A program made the translations under genes and the position numbers. DNA of 64,000 nt from Stomoxys calcitrans (taxonomy: Eukaryota > Arthropoda > Insecta > Diptera > Muscidae). Position 1 is the first letter of the stretch. The number at the start of each line of letters is the position of its first letter. The notes under the pieces were generated by a model. The model was not told the origin of the DNA and did not search any database. It saw only the letters and a list, made by a program, of their open reading frames with translations. This document shows, one piece after another, positions 11,434-23,555 of the stretch. The DNA lies in the NCBI RefSeq assembly GCF_963082655.1, contig NC_081555.1:148391266-148455265 (forward strand), in the 5' to 3' direction.

Positions 11434-12037
11434 AAGGGTGATTTTTTTGAGGTTAGGATTTTCATGCATTAGTATTTGACAGATCACGTGGGATTTCAGA
11501 CATGGTGTCAAAGAGAAAGATGCTCAGTATGCTTTGACATTTCATCATGAATAGACTTACTAACGAGCAACGCTTGCAAATCATTGAATTTTATTACCAA
11601 AATCAGTGTTCGGTTCGAAATGTGTTCATTCACCGTAACGTTGCGTCCAACAGCATCTTTGAAAAAATATGGTCCAATGATTCCACCAGCGTACAAACCA
11701 CACCAAACAGAGCATTTTTCGGGATGCATGGGCAGTTCTTGAACGGCTTCTGGTTGCTCTTCACTCCAAATGCGGCAATTTTGCTTATTTACGTAGCCAT
11801 TCAACCAGAAATGAGCCTCATCGCTGAACAAAATTTGTCAAAATTTGAACACATTTCGAACCGAACACTGATTTTGGTAATAAAATTCAATGATTTGCAA
11901 GCGTTGCTCGTTAGTAAGTCTATTCATGATGAAATGTCAAAGCATACTGAGCATCTTTCTCTTTGACACCATGTCTGAAATCCCACGTGATCTGTCAAAT
12001 ACTAATGCATGAAAATCCTAACCTCAAAAAAATCACC

Positions 12038-12040
<3 letters not shown>
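11434..12040. mobile_element. Fold-back mariner derivative (two inverted 5' ends)
   Basis: Both termini read AAGGGTGATTTTTTTGAGGT pointing inwards, flanked by TA (11432-11433, 12041-12042). Each ~192-bp arm contains the transposase start MNRLTNEQRLQIIEFYYQNQ and SVRNVF. The 223-bp centre (11626-11848) holds, on the minus strand, DEAHFWLNGYVNKQNCRIWS to GPYFFKDAVGRNVTVN. The normal 3' end has thus been replaced by an inverted copy of the 5' end. It encodes no complete transposase, but its two ends could in principle be used in trans by a related enzyme. Confidence 0.8.

Positions 12041-12042
<2 letters not shown>

Positions 12043-12075
<33 letters not shown>
12043..12075. repeat. (TA)n run
   Basis: Dinucleotide repeat next to the mariner target site. 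Confidence 0.9.
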
Positions 12076-12076
<1 letters not shown>

Positions 12077-12381
12077 CTATATCTAAATCTGAACCGATCT
12101 CTATGAAATTAACCAGAAATGTCGAGAGTCGTTAGAAAATCCTTCCTGCCAAAATTCGAGAGAAGCGGTTAATAAATGACCATTTTATTGCATTATTACT
12201 GCAAATCGGGCGAACATATATGTGAGAGTTATATCCAAATCTGAGCCGATTTTTTCCAATTTCAATAGGCTTCGTTGCTAGGCCGAAAAACATGACTCTA
12301 CCAAAGTTAAAGTCTATCGGATGAAAACTGCGTCCTGTACTTTGTACACAAAATATTGGGTTGCCCAAAAAGTAATTGCGG

Positions 12382-12382
<1 letters not shown>

Positions 12383-12435
<53 letters not shown>

Positions 12436-12436
12436 C
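12383..12436. repeat. (AT)n run
   Basis: A ~50-bp AT dinucleotide array immediately outside the right palindrome arm. The solo MITE end at 12355-12381 runs directly into it. Confidence 0.95.
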
Positions 12437-13014
12437 CCGTTTTTCACTGCAGGCGTATTTATTGACCAATCTTCCTAAAACTTCGTCAAAAACTTTCATT
12501 GATGACTTCCACAATATGTATAATGTTTGCCCGAAATCGGTTCAGATTTAGATATAGCTCCCATATATATGTTCGTCCGATTTGCAGTAATATTGCAATA
12601 AAATGGCCATTTGGTAACCGATTCTCTCGAAATTTGGCAGGAGAGATTTTCTCTGTACTCTCGACATTACAGGTGAGTTTCATGGAAATCTGTTCAGATT
12701 TACATATAGCTCTGATATATATATATATCGCCCGATTTTATCTTCTGGAGTCACAGAAAGCACATTTATTGACCCATATTGCCAAAATTTTGCAAAACGG
12801 TTTCCTCGAAGACTGCCACAATATCTGAGAAGTTTGCTCGAAATCGGTTCAGATTTCGATATAGCTCCCATATATATGTTCGCCCGATTTTGAGAAATAT
12901 TGCAATAAAGTGCTCATATTTTAACCGATTCTATTGAAATTTGGCAGGAGATATTTCTTTATGACTCCCGACATTACTGGTGAGTTTCATAGAAATTGAC
13001 TCAGATTTACATAT
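12437..13014 (+). repeat. Third monomer type, tandem repeats
   Basis: Blocks with CCCATATATATGTTCGYCCG, AATATTGCAATAAAATGGCC and ATTTGGCAGGAGA recur at 12565, 12865 and in the palindrome flanks (11385, 12200). The unit pair is about 300 bp. No coding content. Confidence 0.65.
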
Positions 13015-13670
13015 AGTTCGGAAGGGCCGAAACTTGGGAACCTACCACCATGCAAAAATCCGCCGAAAAATTGCGGCTTCCAGGGGATCAAGAAGTCAAA
13101 TCGGGAGATCGGTTTATTTGGGAGATATATGTGGTTATAGACTGATTTGCCCCAGTTTTTGGAAGTCTTAACAGATCGCTACGTGCAAAATTTCAGCCAA
13201 TTCGGACAAAAACTGCCGTTTGTAAGAACTCAGGAGGTCAAATCGGAAGGTCGGCTTATATGGCAGCTATATCAGGTTATAGATCAATTAAGACTGTGCT
13301 TGGCACAGCTGTTGAAAGTCATAACAGAACACTATGTGCAAGATTTCAACCAAATCGGACATAAATTGCGGCTTACAGGGGCTCAATAAGTCATATCGGG
13401 AGATCGGTTGATATAGGAGCTACATCAGGTTGTAGACCGATTTGGACAGTACTTGTCGCAGTTGTTGGAAGTTTTATCATAACACTATGTGCTAAATTTC
13501 GGCTAAATCGGATGAAAATTGCGGCTTCCAGAGGCTCAAGAAGTCAAATCGTGAGTACGGTTTATATGGGAGCTATATCTACATCTAAACCGATTTAGCC
13601 CATTTGCAATCCCCAACGACCTAGATTAATATTAAGTAACTGTGCAACATTTCAGGAGGCTAGCTTAACG
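13015..13670 (-). mobile_element. Family A' element, minus orientation
   Basis: It starts with GGAAGGGCCGAAACTTGGGA (a degraded 3' hairpin, reversed). Monomers with GGAGATCGGTTTATATGGCA and GTCATAACAGAACACTATGT continue to the head-proximal CCCATTTGCAATCCCCAACG near 13600. The 5' microsatellite and terminal block are missing. Confidence 0.6.
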
Positions 13671-13729
13671 CGTTCGACCGCTGTTTTAGTAAACATTTGT
13701 ACGGTTTTTAATAACAAATTTGTTGGAGT

Positions 13730-14938
13730 GTAGCAGCCATGTACACCGATCTTGGATCTTGACTTCTTGAACTAACGATTTGGCTGAAATTTGGCATGGC
13801 GTGTTTTATTACGATTTCCTTTAACTGTGCCATATATGGTTAAAATCGTTCCATAGCCTGATATAGCTATCATATAAACCGAAATGGAATCTTGACTTCT
13901 TGAGTCTCTAGAGGGCGCAGTTCCTATCCGATTTGGATGAAATTCGGCACGACGTGTTTTGGTATGAATTCCAGCAACTGTGCCAAATATAGTTAAAATC
14001 GGTTCATAACCTGATACAGCTGCCATATGACTTCTTGAGCCAGTAGAGGGCGCAATTCTTTTCCTATTCGTTTGAATTTTACCATGACGTGTTTTGTAAC
14101 GAATTCCAACAACTGTGCCAAATATGGTTAAAATCGGTGCATAACCTGATATAGCTGCCATATTTACCAATCTGAGATCTTGAATTTTTGAGCCCCTAAT
14201 TGGCTGAAATTTTGAACGACATGTTTTGGTATGTATTTCAGTAACTGTGCTACGTATGGTTCAAATCGGTCAATAACCTGATACAGCTGCCATATTAACC
14301 GATCTGGGATCTTGACTTTTTGAGCCTCTAGAGGGCGCAATTGTTATCCGATTTCGCTGAAATTTGGCATGACGTGTTTTGTTATGACTTCCATCAACTG
14401 TGCCATACATGGTTTGAAATTGGTCCATAACCTGATATACCTGTCATATAAACCGATCTTGGATCTTCACTTCTTGAGCCTCTAGAGGGCGCAGTTCATA
14501 TCTGAATTGGCTGACATTTTTAACGACGTGTTTTGGTATGCATTTCAGTAACTGTGCTACGTATGATTCAAATCGGTCCATAAGCTGATACAGCTGCCAT
14601 ATTAACCGATCTTTTTAAGCCTCTAGAGGGCGTAATTCTTATCCGATTGGGCTGAATTTCTGTACGACGGCTATTCCCATGACCTTCAACATACGTGTCA
14701 AATATGATCTCAATCGGTCTATAGCCTGATACAGCTCCCCTATAAATCGATCTCCCTATTTTACTACTTGGGTCCGAATTGGACCATAACTTGATATAGC
14801 TCCAGTTGCATAGCAATTCTTTTTTTTATCCTTTGTTTGCCTAAAGAGAGATACCGGGAAAAGAACTCGACATATGTGATCGGTGGTGGAGGGTATATAA
14901 GATTCGGCCCAGTCGAACTTAGCACTCTTTTACTTGTT
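13730..14938 (+). mobile_element. Family A element, head missing
   Basis: About seven monomers of the CTTGACTTCTTGAGCC type, then the 3' region GAGGGTATATAAGATTCGGC and AACTTAGCACTCTTTTACTT ending near 14936. The head TATACCCTCC block is absent. Confidence 0.7.
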
Positions 14939-14939
14939 T

Positions 14940-16598
14940 TACGATTTTCTCCCACTGTGCAACGTGAGGATATTTTAGTCGTCCTCCTATATTTGCATGA
15001 TTTCCTTGCCTTTGTGGTCCTTTTTGAAACTTAAGCAACATTATATAAAAATTTAATCTTCTCATTAATATTGCCAACATTGGTAACTATTAAAGCTAAG
15101 AGGCATCTACCAAGTTTTCCATTTTCCTTATATAATAAACAATGTGACCTTTAAGCGCATTAACTAATACGAACTCTGCTCATTAGAAATTTATATGGTG
15201 ATTGTTAAGACTTTCCATTCCCTGAGGTTTACTTAACTACAATGCTTCGGTAAGAATTTTCCCACAAAGTTGACTTTGCCATTTCAGCCATGCAGGTTGG
15301 TTAGTTACCGGTCTGACCATCACAGGTATTCGATAACATTTGATAAACATTTCATAAATATTTAAAGGGTATAACTTTTCCATTTGCCCGAACTCTATGT
15401 AACCAATAGCGACTGACTCATAAATAATGCACTAGTCAACAAAAGAGTAAATATTTCACTACCCGTCAAAAAGCGCAAAGGTTTCCAATCGCAATTGGCC
15501 ATAGCATTCAAAGGATAATCAATTTTAGGAATTGTGCTCAAAATGTGAAACGGCCAATTGTCCGGGTCTATTAAAATGTAGGAGGCAAGGCGAAAACAAT
15601 TAAATGAAAACTTGGGAACCTTTTGTCATTATTGTTGTGTTTGCTGTTATTGTTGCCTTTAATAGCATTGTGGTATTGGTATTCATTGTACTGAGAGTAT
15701 GTCTTTTATTACTGTCACTTCCATAAATTTGCCTGTCAACATTTCTGTTGACACTTTGCATTTAATGTGTCAACCTCATGTTGGGTGGCAACCCACTTGG
15801 TTTCACAAGACAACGAGTAAGCCCGGTACTCGTACAACCATGTTGACGTACTCACAGAGAGCCCACGTGAGAGTGAGTAGAGCGGCGGCACTGTCACCAT
15901 CATGAGATATCTGTTTAAACAGTACTTATTAAATGTGTATGTGTGTGTGTGTGTACTTATGTCAGCTAACTTAACGGATGTATGGCCAAACAAGTGGACA
16001 TAATCTAAATGTTTTCATATCTATGTATGTTTATTTATCTGTCATCCTGATGCTTGCACAGTGGTTAGCAATTATCAAAATGTGAGAAAATTGGTGAAAA
16101 AATAGATTTAAAGAAATGCCAAAAACAATTTTGGTTTTTTTTTGCACAGAATCTGGTATTAAAATTTCGCCACAAGTAACTGGGTGATATGCCCCACTGC
16201 CAAAGGTCGTCAAATTTACTTATGACACAATAATGACAATGTGGGTGTTTAAGGAATGGCCTTTAGCTGTAGACTATGGATCCCATATCAAAATTCATTA
16301 TGTAGAGCCTGAGGGCCGCCCCACCCAGAAGAAATCAAATCTGGGCACACCCATAGGAGAATCTCACCCATAGTTTACATATAAATAAGTAAGGAAAGAC
16401 ACAAACCGGGCGGTGTTCAGTTTATAGTACCTTACACCTACCCCATAAGAGGAAATTGGGAGCTAAATATAATTCTGAACTGAAATTGGATGGCCTTCAG
16501 TGGACGTCTTCAAATGGTTTTTAAACAATCTGTATCAAATGTAAGGTAAATGTGTTCAAAATTGTAATAACTCCGGTTCTATATGTGCAAATAGAATG
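14940..16598. other. Low-repeat stretch, no gene recognised
   Basis: This is the longest stretch free of recognisable elements, at 1.66 kb. ORFs are at most ~85 codons and show no known motif. A (GT)n run sits at 15938-15954. Possibly unique intergenic or intronic DNA. Confidence 0.4.
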
Positions 16599-16599
16599 T

Positions 16600-17469
16600 T
16601 GTGTATAGGATAGGGGTATACTAATTTCGTCATTCTGTTTGTAACTTCTCGAAATATTCACCTGAGACCCCATTAAGTATATATATTCTTGATTGTCGTT
16701 ACATTTTATGGCGATCTAGCCATGTCCGTCCGTCCGTCCGTCTGTCTGTCGAAAGCACGCTAACTTTTGAAGAAGTAGAGCTAGCCACATGAAATTACGA
16801 AATTAATTATGAAATCTGGGATCTTGACTTCTTGAGCCTCTAGAGGTCGCAATTATTATCCGATTTGTCTGAAATTTTGTACGGCGGATCCTCGCATGAC
16901 CATTAAAATACGCGTTTGTTATTGTCTGAATCGGTCTATAGCCTGATATAGCTCCCATATAAATCGATTGGGTTGCCCAAAAAGTAATTGCGGATTTGTC
17001 ATATAGTCGGCGTTGACAAATTTTTTCACAGCTTGTGACTCTGTAATTGCATTCTTTCTTCTGTCAGTTATCAGCTGTTATTTTTAGTTTACTTTAGAAA
17101 AAAAGTGTAAAAAAGTATATTTGATTAAAGTTCATTCAAAATTTTATTAAAAATGCATTTACTTTCTTTTAAAAAATCCGCAATTACTTTTTGGACAACC
17201 CAATATCTCTCTTTTAAACTTATTGATCCCCCAAAGGGCGCAATTCTTATTCGAATTGGCTGACATTTTACACAGGTCTCCAACATATAATTTAACAGTT
17301 GTTCGAACCGGACCATATCTTGTTATCGCTCTAAAAGCATAGAAAATCTTAATTCTTTTATCCTTTTTTTCCCTAAGAAGAGATGCCGGGAAAAGAGCTC
17401 GACAAATGGGATCCACGGTGGAGGGTATATAAGATTCGGCCCGGCCGAACTTAGCAGGCTTTTACTTGT
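16600..17469 (+). mobile_element. Family A element, short, with MITE
   Basis: GGATAGGGGTATACTAATTT at 16608 is the head minus its first bases. A GTCCGTCC/GTCT microsatellite lies at 16725-16748 and about two monomers follow. A MITE lies at 16968-17203. The 3' hairpin CGGCCCGGCCG and AACTTAGCAGGCTTTTACTT end near 17468. Confidence 0.75.
16968..17203 (+). mobile_element. 236-bp MITE
   Basis: Inverted ends TTGGGTTGCCCAAAAAGTAA and ACTTTTTGGACAACCCAA. The right flank is TA; the left flank reads GA, so one TA copy has mutated. Confidence 0.88.
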
Positions 17470-17605
17470 GTTTTTTTTTTCGTTTGCATTTGAAATGTTT
17501 CTGCTGACTATCCCCACATGACTTCTGTGGTGAAAGTGGCAAATTTAGGTTTAACTTCATATAACATCAAAAAGAATCCCACAAAAAAGAGAATCCCACA
17601 TAAAA

Positions 17606-17792
17606 ACCCCCATGGGGGTTTTTATGCCCTCCCCATGGGGGTTTTTATTCCCTCCACCATAGGATGGGGGTATACTAATTTCGTCATTCTGTTTGTCACC
17701 ATGGGGGTTTTTATGCCCTCCCCATGGGGGTTTTTATACCCTCCACCATAGGATGGGGGTATACTAATTTCGTCATTCTGTTTGTCACACCT
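17606..17792 (+). repeat. Tandem duplication of a family A head
   Basis: Two ~93-bp units each contain CCATGGGGGTTTTTATGCCC, then CCCTCCACCATAGGATGGGG, then TACTAATTTCGTCATTCTGT. Only the second continues into the rest of the element. Confidence 0.8.
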
Positions 17793-18880
17793 CGAAATAT
17801 GCGTCTGAGAACCCATAAAGTATATATTCTTGATCGTCATGTCATTTCAAGTCGATCTAACAATGTCCGTCCGTCTGTCGAATGCACTTTAACTATCGAA
17901 GGAGTAAAGCTAGCCGCTTGCAATTTTGCACAAATACTTTGTATTAGTGTAGGTCAGTTGGGATAGTAAATGGGCCAAATCCGTCCATGTTTTGATATAG
18001 CTGCCATATAGAGGGCGCAATTCTCGTCCGATTTGACTGAAATTTTGCGGTTGGTGTTTTTGTATCACTTCTAATAATTGCGCTAAGTATGGCGCAAATC
18101 GGTATATAACCTGATATAGCTGTCACATAAACCGATCTTGGATCTTGACTTCTTGAGCCTCTAGTGGGCGCAATTCTCATCCGATTTGGCCGAAATTTTG
18201 CATGAGGTGTTTTGTTATGACTTCAAATAACTGTGCAAAGTATGGGCGCAAATCGGTACATAACTTGATATAGGTGCCATATAATCCGATCTGGGATCTT
18301 GAGTTTTTGAGCCTCTAGAGGGCGCAATTGTCATCCGATTTGGCTGAAATTTTGCATGAGGTGTTTTGTTATGACTTCCAATAACTGTGCAAAGTATGGG
18401 CGGAAATCGGTACATTACCTGATATAGCTGCCATATAAACCGATCTGGGATCTTGAGTTTTTGAGCCCCTAGAGGGCGCAATTGTCATCCGATTTGGCTG
18501 AAATTTTGCATGAGGTGTTTTGTTATGACTTCCAATAACTGTGCTAGTTATGGCGCAAATCGGTACATAACCTGATATAGCTGCCATATAAAACGATCGG
18601 GGATATTGACTTCTTGAGCCTCTAGAGGGGGCAATTCTCATCCGATTTGGCAGCAATTTTGTACAACGGCTTCTCTCATGACTTTCAACATACGTGTTCA
18701 ATATGGGCTGAATCGATCAATAGCTTGATATAGCTCCCATATAAACCGATTTCCCGATTTTTTAATCTTGAGCCTCTATAAGGCGCAATTCTTATCCGAA
18801 TGAACTGAAATATTACACAATGACTTCTACAATGATCATCATTCATTTGTGGTCCGAATCGCACTATAACTTGTTTTAGA
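17725..18880 (+). mobile_element. Family A element, 3' truncated
   Basis: Complete head at 17736, a short GTCC run at 17865, and six monomers to about 18860. The hairpin end is missing: the sequence changes to unique DNA after TCCGAATCGCACTATAACTT. Confidence 0.7.
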
Positions 18881-19880
18881 TTTTTAGCTTTTTTTAGTTT
18901 GATAGAGTTTTGGCTTAAGTGAATGAAAGTTTAACCTTTACTATTTTCTATCTTCAAAATTTCCCCATCATTTTGTTTCTGCTTCAAGTTTTCCCATTCA
19001 TTTTAAAAACTTTTCAAATTTTCGATTTAATGTGTAAATGCTGGCATTAACCGCACTTGGAGGTGCAATTTGAATAACTGTAATTTCCCAGGAAATATCA
19101 ACAATTTGAATCGCAAATTAGAGGGCGGGAAAAAACTTTTCCACTCAAGTGTCATTAGGTGATTATTACTACAAGGGGGTGAAATCAGAAAGTACTATAA
19201 TACGATTCATCTTTAATCGAATTTAACACGAAAAATTGAATGCATGAATGCATTGTTGATTATGGTGTGAGAGAATGCGAATGTTCGATTATGAATGATT
19301 ATGAAATGTAAACAGTTATATCATCTCAATAAGGGCGGGGGAACAGTAATTGATTGTGACATATTTTTTGAATAATAAATTTTTATTAATTTATAAATTA
19401 TTCATTTATCATTTTTGGCGTTCAGTAAGAGAAACATAGGCTGCTCAAAGTAAAGTTTAGAGGTTTTGATGTATTAGGTCACCCAGTCAGATCAAACTGA
19501 TGTGCCCATTCAATACTGGCAATATTTCTTTTGTCAATTGCGTTTTTCTGATTATAAGCTCCTAGAAAGAGCATATAACCGTTTTTCCGAACAAAATGTT
19601 GAAATGGTTCCCACAGACTTTAATGGGAAATGGCTCTTGGTCGGCACGGGATAACTGTGAGCACCACATGAGCTGTAACTTTAAGCTCCGACTTATGTGG
19701 TGTTCATCGTTATCACAGAAAGCTTAGCCGACAGTTCTCGCGAACTTTCACTGGTTGCTGATAGAGGAAACCTTCGTATTTATGCAGAATCACTGCCAAT
19801 GTGGACGCGAGCATTCAGCGATTTTAAGAGTAGAATCTCAGTGAGGGGTCAAATGGCACTAACTCTCTTACATACACAGA
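18881..19880. other. AT-rich stretch without gene
   Basis: No convincing ORF. A 95-codon frame at 19697-19984 shows no known motif and overlaps a direct repeat that starts near 19885. Confidence 0.35.
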
Positions 19881-19884
19881 AAAT

Positions 19885-20170
19885 GATAAGATTAAAAAAA
19901 CAACAACTTTCGTTGAAAAGTAAACGACGAAATTTGTTAATTTTTCTGCAACAATTTATTTTGAATCTCAGCGACCAAAAGTAAAAATTTGATGTTGGAA
20001 GGCACTCTTGGCAACAATATATCGATAAGCAAAACACAAAACCATTTAATTAGCCACCACATGTGCTTTGCTGAACAGCTTTGGTTTGGTGGTGTTTTTG
20101 TTTTCTTTGTTCGTCTCACGCTACTAATCTCGTTCGTTTACTGCATTACTGGGTTTTTTTCACTGTCACA
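19885..20170. repeat. ~290-bp direct repeat, copy 1
   Basis: It shares AACAACAACTTT, ACGACGAAATTTGT, TTCTGCAACAATTT, AGCCACCACATGTGCTTTGC and TTTGGTGGTGTTTTT with 21757-22050 in the same orientation. It is not one of the recognised families. Confidence 0.75.
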
Positions 20171-20360
20171 GTCTCTACTATTACCCTAAAATTCTCTACT
20201 ATTACCCTAAAATTCAAATTTATTAATTTTGCCGCCGCGTAATTTAAACTCATTACCTCATGCTTGGTGCTCTAGCCTACCGACTTTTTTTCATGATGAA
20301 ATAACTCAATAAGCATTATTGCACTGTACTAAGTGGCTCAGTCGCATTCAATTTAAAATA

Positions 20361-20437
20361 AGTAAAAACGTGCTAAGTTCGGCCGGGCCGAATCTTGGAA
20401 ACACATCGCCATGGATTCTGCTAAAAAATTATACATA
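20361..20437 (-). mobile_element. Solo family A' 3' end
   Basis: AAGTAAAAACGTGCTAAGTT, the hairpin CGGCCGGGCCG, then CCATGGATTCTGCTAAAAAA. Only the terminal ~75 bp is present, abutting the next element. Confidence 0.7.
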
Positions 20438-21725
20438 AACAAGTAAAAGCCTGCTAAGTTCGGTCAGGCCGAATCGTTTATACCCTCCATCATAGATCGC
20501 ATTTGTCGGGTTATTTTCCCGTTATTTCTCTTTAGGCAAACATATGATAAAAGAAAGAATTGCTATGATATGGGAGCTATAATATCAAGTTATCGTCCGA
20601 TTCAGCTAAAATTGAACTGATTGGTGGAGACCATAGTAGAAGTCGTTGTTCAGCCAATTCGAATAAAAATTGCGCCCTTTAGGGGCTCAAGAATTGAAAT
20701 AGGGAGATCGTTTTGTATGGGGGCTGTATCAGGCTTTAGACCGATTCAGACCATGTTTGACACGTATATTGAAGGTCTTGAGAGAAATCGTTGTTCTAAA
20801 TTTCAGCCAAATCGGATAATAATTGCGACCTCTAGATGCTCAAGAAGTCAAGATCCCAGATCGGTTTATATGGCAGCTATATCAAGTTATGGACCAATTA
20901 AAACCATATTTCTCACAGTTGTTGAAAGTCATAACAAAACACCTCATGCAAAATTTCAGCCAAATCGGATGAAGTCAAGATCCAAGATCAGTTTATATGA
21001 CAGCTATACCAGATTATTAACGGATTTAAATAATACTTAGCACAGTTGTTGAAAGTGATACCAAAACACCACGTGCAAAATTTCAGTCATATCGGACGAT
21101 AATTGCGCCCTCTAGAGGCTCAAGAAGTCAAGACCATCTCAGGTTATAAACCGATTTGAACCATACTCGGCACAGTTGTTGGAAGTCACAACAAAACAGC
21201 TCATTCAAAATTTCAGCCAAATCGGATGAGAATCGCGCCCTCTAGAGGCTCAAGAAGTCAAGACCCCTGATCGGTTCATATGACAGCTATATCAGGTTAT
21301 TGACCGATTTGAACCACACTTGAAACTGTTGTTGAAAATCATAACAAAACACCTCATGCAAAATTTCAGCCAAATCGGTTAAGAATTGCCCCCCCTAGCG
21401 ACTCAAGAAGTCAAGATCCGAAATCGGTTCATATGACAGCTATAGCAGGTTATTGACCGATTTGAACCACACTTGAAACAGTTGTTGAAAATCATAACAA
21501 AACACCTCATGCAAAATTTCAGCCAAATCGGATAAGAATTGCGCCCCCTAGCGACTCAAGAAGTCAAGATCCCAGATCGGTATATAAGGCAGCTATATCA
21601 AAACATAGACCGATATGGCCCATTTACAATTCCAACCTACCTAAACTAATAAGAAGTATTCGTGCAAAATTTCAAGCGGCTAGCCTTACTCCTTCGAAAG
21701 TTAGCGTGCTTTCGGCAGGAGTAAG
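20438..21725 (-). mobile_element. Family A element, minus orientation
   Basis: 3' end AACAAGTAAAAGCCTGCTAA with hairpin CGGTCAGGCCG, TATACCCTCCATCATAG, then about seven reversed monomers (CTCAAGAAGTCAAGA). It ends at TTCGAAAGTTAGCGTGCTTT (head-proximal). The TATACC head block is lost. Monomers are in good condition, but no protein product is expected. Confidence 0.7.
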
Positions 21726-21756
21726 GCTAGCCCCCCCTTCCTATTGTGGAAGGTAT

Positions 21757-22050
21757 AATTATTTGGAAAAACAACAACTTTTGTCGAAAAGAACACGACG
21801 AAATTTGTAAATTTTCCTGCAACAATTTTTTTTTGAATATCAGCGACCAAATTTGCTGTTGAAAGGCACTCCTTGCAAGGCAACATATAACCACAATAAC
21901 AATATATCCATATGCAAGGGAAAAAACCATTTAATAAGCCACCACTTGTGCTTTGCTGAAAAGCTTCGGTTTGGTGGTGTTTTTATTTTCTTTGTCCGGC
22001 TGACGCTATTTGTCTCGTTAGTTTACTGCTTTGTTCGTGTTTTTGCTCTG
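21757..22050. repeat. ~290-bp direct repeat, copy 2
   Basis: Matches 19885-20170 in the same orientation, with ~80-90% identity by eye and small indels. Confidence 0.75.
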
Positions 22051-22430
22051 ACACACTCTAGAGGGCGAAATTCTTATCGGATTTGGCTGAAAATTTTTTC
22101 CCTTGACTCCTTAAGCCGCTAGAGGCCGCAATTCGTATCCGGTTTTGCTGATATTTAGTACAACGGCTTCTCCCACGACCTTCAACATACATTTTCAATA
22201 TGGTCTTAATCGATCTAAAGCCTGATATAGCTCCCATATAAGCCGATCTTCCGATTATGCTTCTTGAGCTTCTACAAGTCGCAATTCTAAGCAATAGCAA
22301 AACAATTCTTATCCATTATTCCTTGTTTGCCTAAAAAGAGATACCGCGCAGAGAACTCGACAAATGCGATCCATGTTGGAGGGTATATAAGATTCTGCCC
22401 GATTGAACTTAGCATTCTCTTATTTCTTTG
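22051..22430 (+). mobile_element. Family A 3' portion
   Basis: Two to three degenerate monomers, then GAGGGTATATAAGATTCTGC with a decayed hairpin and AACTTAGCATTCTCTTATTT. Confidence 0.65.
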
Positions 22431-22599
22431 TTTAAGGTCACTTCACTGAAGAAAACTGGAAAAGAATAAGAGCGGCCAAAATCGGCACTTTTTAGACCCA
22501 CTCTGCTGAAAATTTCAATTTTGACTTTTTTGCATTATTTTTGCTTCTTATTTAAAACTAATGGTACTAACCATATGTTGGTGTCTGTGACACTTGTCG

Positions 22600-22960
22600 G
22601 TGACAAAAAGGCCCCTGAAAGCCGCAATTTTTGTCCGATTTGGGTGAAATTTTGCATGTAGTGTTCTGTTATGACTTTCAACAACAGTGCTAAGTACGGT
22701 CCAAATCGGTTTATAACCTGATATAGCTCCAATATTAACCGGTCTCCCGATTTGTCTTCTTGAGCCCCTGAAAGCCGCAATTTTGTCTGATTTAGCTACA
22801 ATTTTGCACAAAGTGTTTTGTTATGACTTCCAACAACTGTGTCTATGTACGGTTTAAATCGGTCTATAACCTGATATAGTTTGCATATAAACCGATCTCC
22901 CGCTTTGACTTTTTGAGTCCATACAAGCCTCTTTTTTTGTCCGATTCGAACGCTAAGACA
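22600..22960 (+). repeat. Family A' monomers
   Basis: Two to three units with CCCCTGAAAGCCGCAATTTT and TTCAACAACAGTGCTAAGTA. Neither end is present. Confidence 0.65.
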
Positions 22961-22971
22961 ACGGCAATGAC

Positions 22972-23170
22972 TCTCGCTGTTGCTCCTAGTACCCAAATTC
23001 GAATTCCGTCCGGGCTTTGCCGAATTTTTAATTTTTCAAGTTTTTTGCCCGTTAGGGCTAAGATCATTAAATTTTGCAATTTTTATTTGTTTCTGAAATG
23101 AAAAATTCGGCAGAGCCCGGCCGGGATTCGAACCTGGGCACATTGAGCAAAAGCGAGAGCCATTGCAGTT
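22972..23170. repeat. Imperfect inverted repeat containing tRNA-like B-box sequence
   Basis: The left arm 22972-23035 and right arm 23098-23168 are imperfect reverse complements around ~60 bp. On the minus strand the right arm reads CCCAGGTTCGAATCCCGGCC, a good Pol III B-box. It probably derives from a tRNA-related SINE, but no full cloverleaf is seen. Confidence 0.55.
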
Positions 23171-23555
23171 GTCTTAGCTCTTCGAAGTCATCAATACAAC
23201 TTCCAAAAGCTGCACAAAATCATGTGTTGTACGGAAGAAGTGTACTTTGTCACAGAAAGAATGTCTGTCATTACACAAAAATACATGCATTAGGAAAAGT
23301 ATAGCTAATAGACAAGGTTGTCGAGCGTGGTTTAATGTGGTAATTGTATCTTAGATGCGTTTTCGCTATTAATACCATTCAAACACAACATACCAACGTA
23401 CGGCCTTTGAAGCCAGTACACCTAATATGGTTGAAAAAGACTTCTGACCAAAGACGAAACGCGTCTCATAGTGGTTGGTGTGTGTTGCTATGGCTTTGGC
23501 TTTCCTTTTCCATTTGCATCTTTGATCATTGAGCTCGTCTCGAAAGAGAAACAAA
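23171..23555. other. Stretch without recognised gene
   Basis: ORFs of about 60-75 codons in several frames with no known motifs. Confidence 0.35.

Larger units (their letters stand above)
11219..12381. repeat. ~1.16-kb palindrome around a fold-back mariner
   Basis: The left flank 11219-11420 (MITE end, then TACAAAGTACAGGACGCAGT and onwards) returns as reverse complement at 12170-12381, including the MITE end GGGTTGCCCAAAAAGTAATT. Inside, 11434-11625 is the reverse complement of 11849-12040. The right arm holds about 125 bp absent from the left (12043-12168). Both the mariner and its flanking DNA are therefore duplicated in mirror image. Confidence 0.85.
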
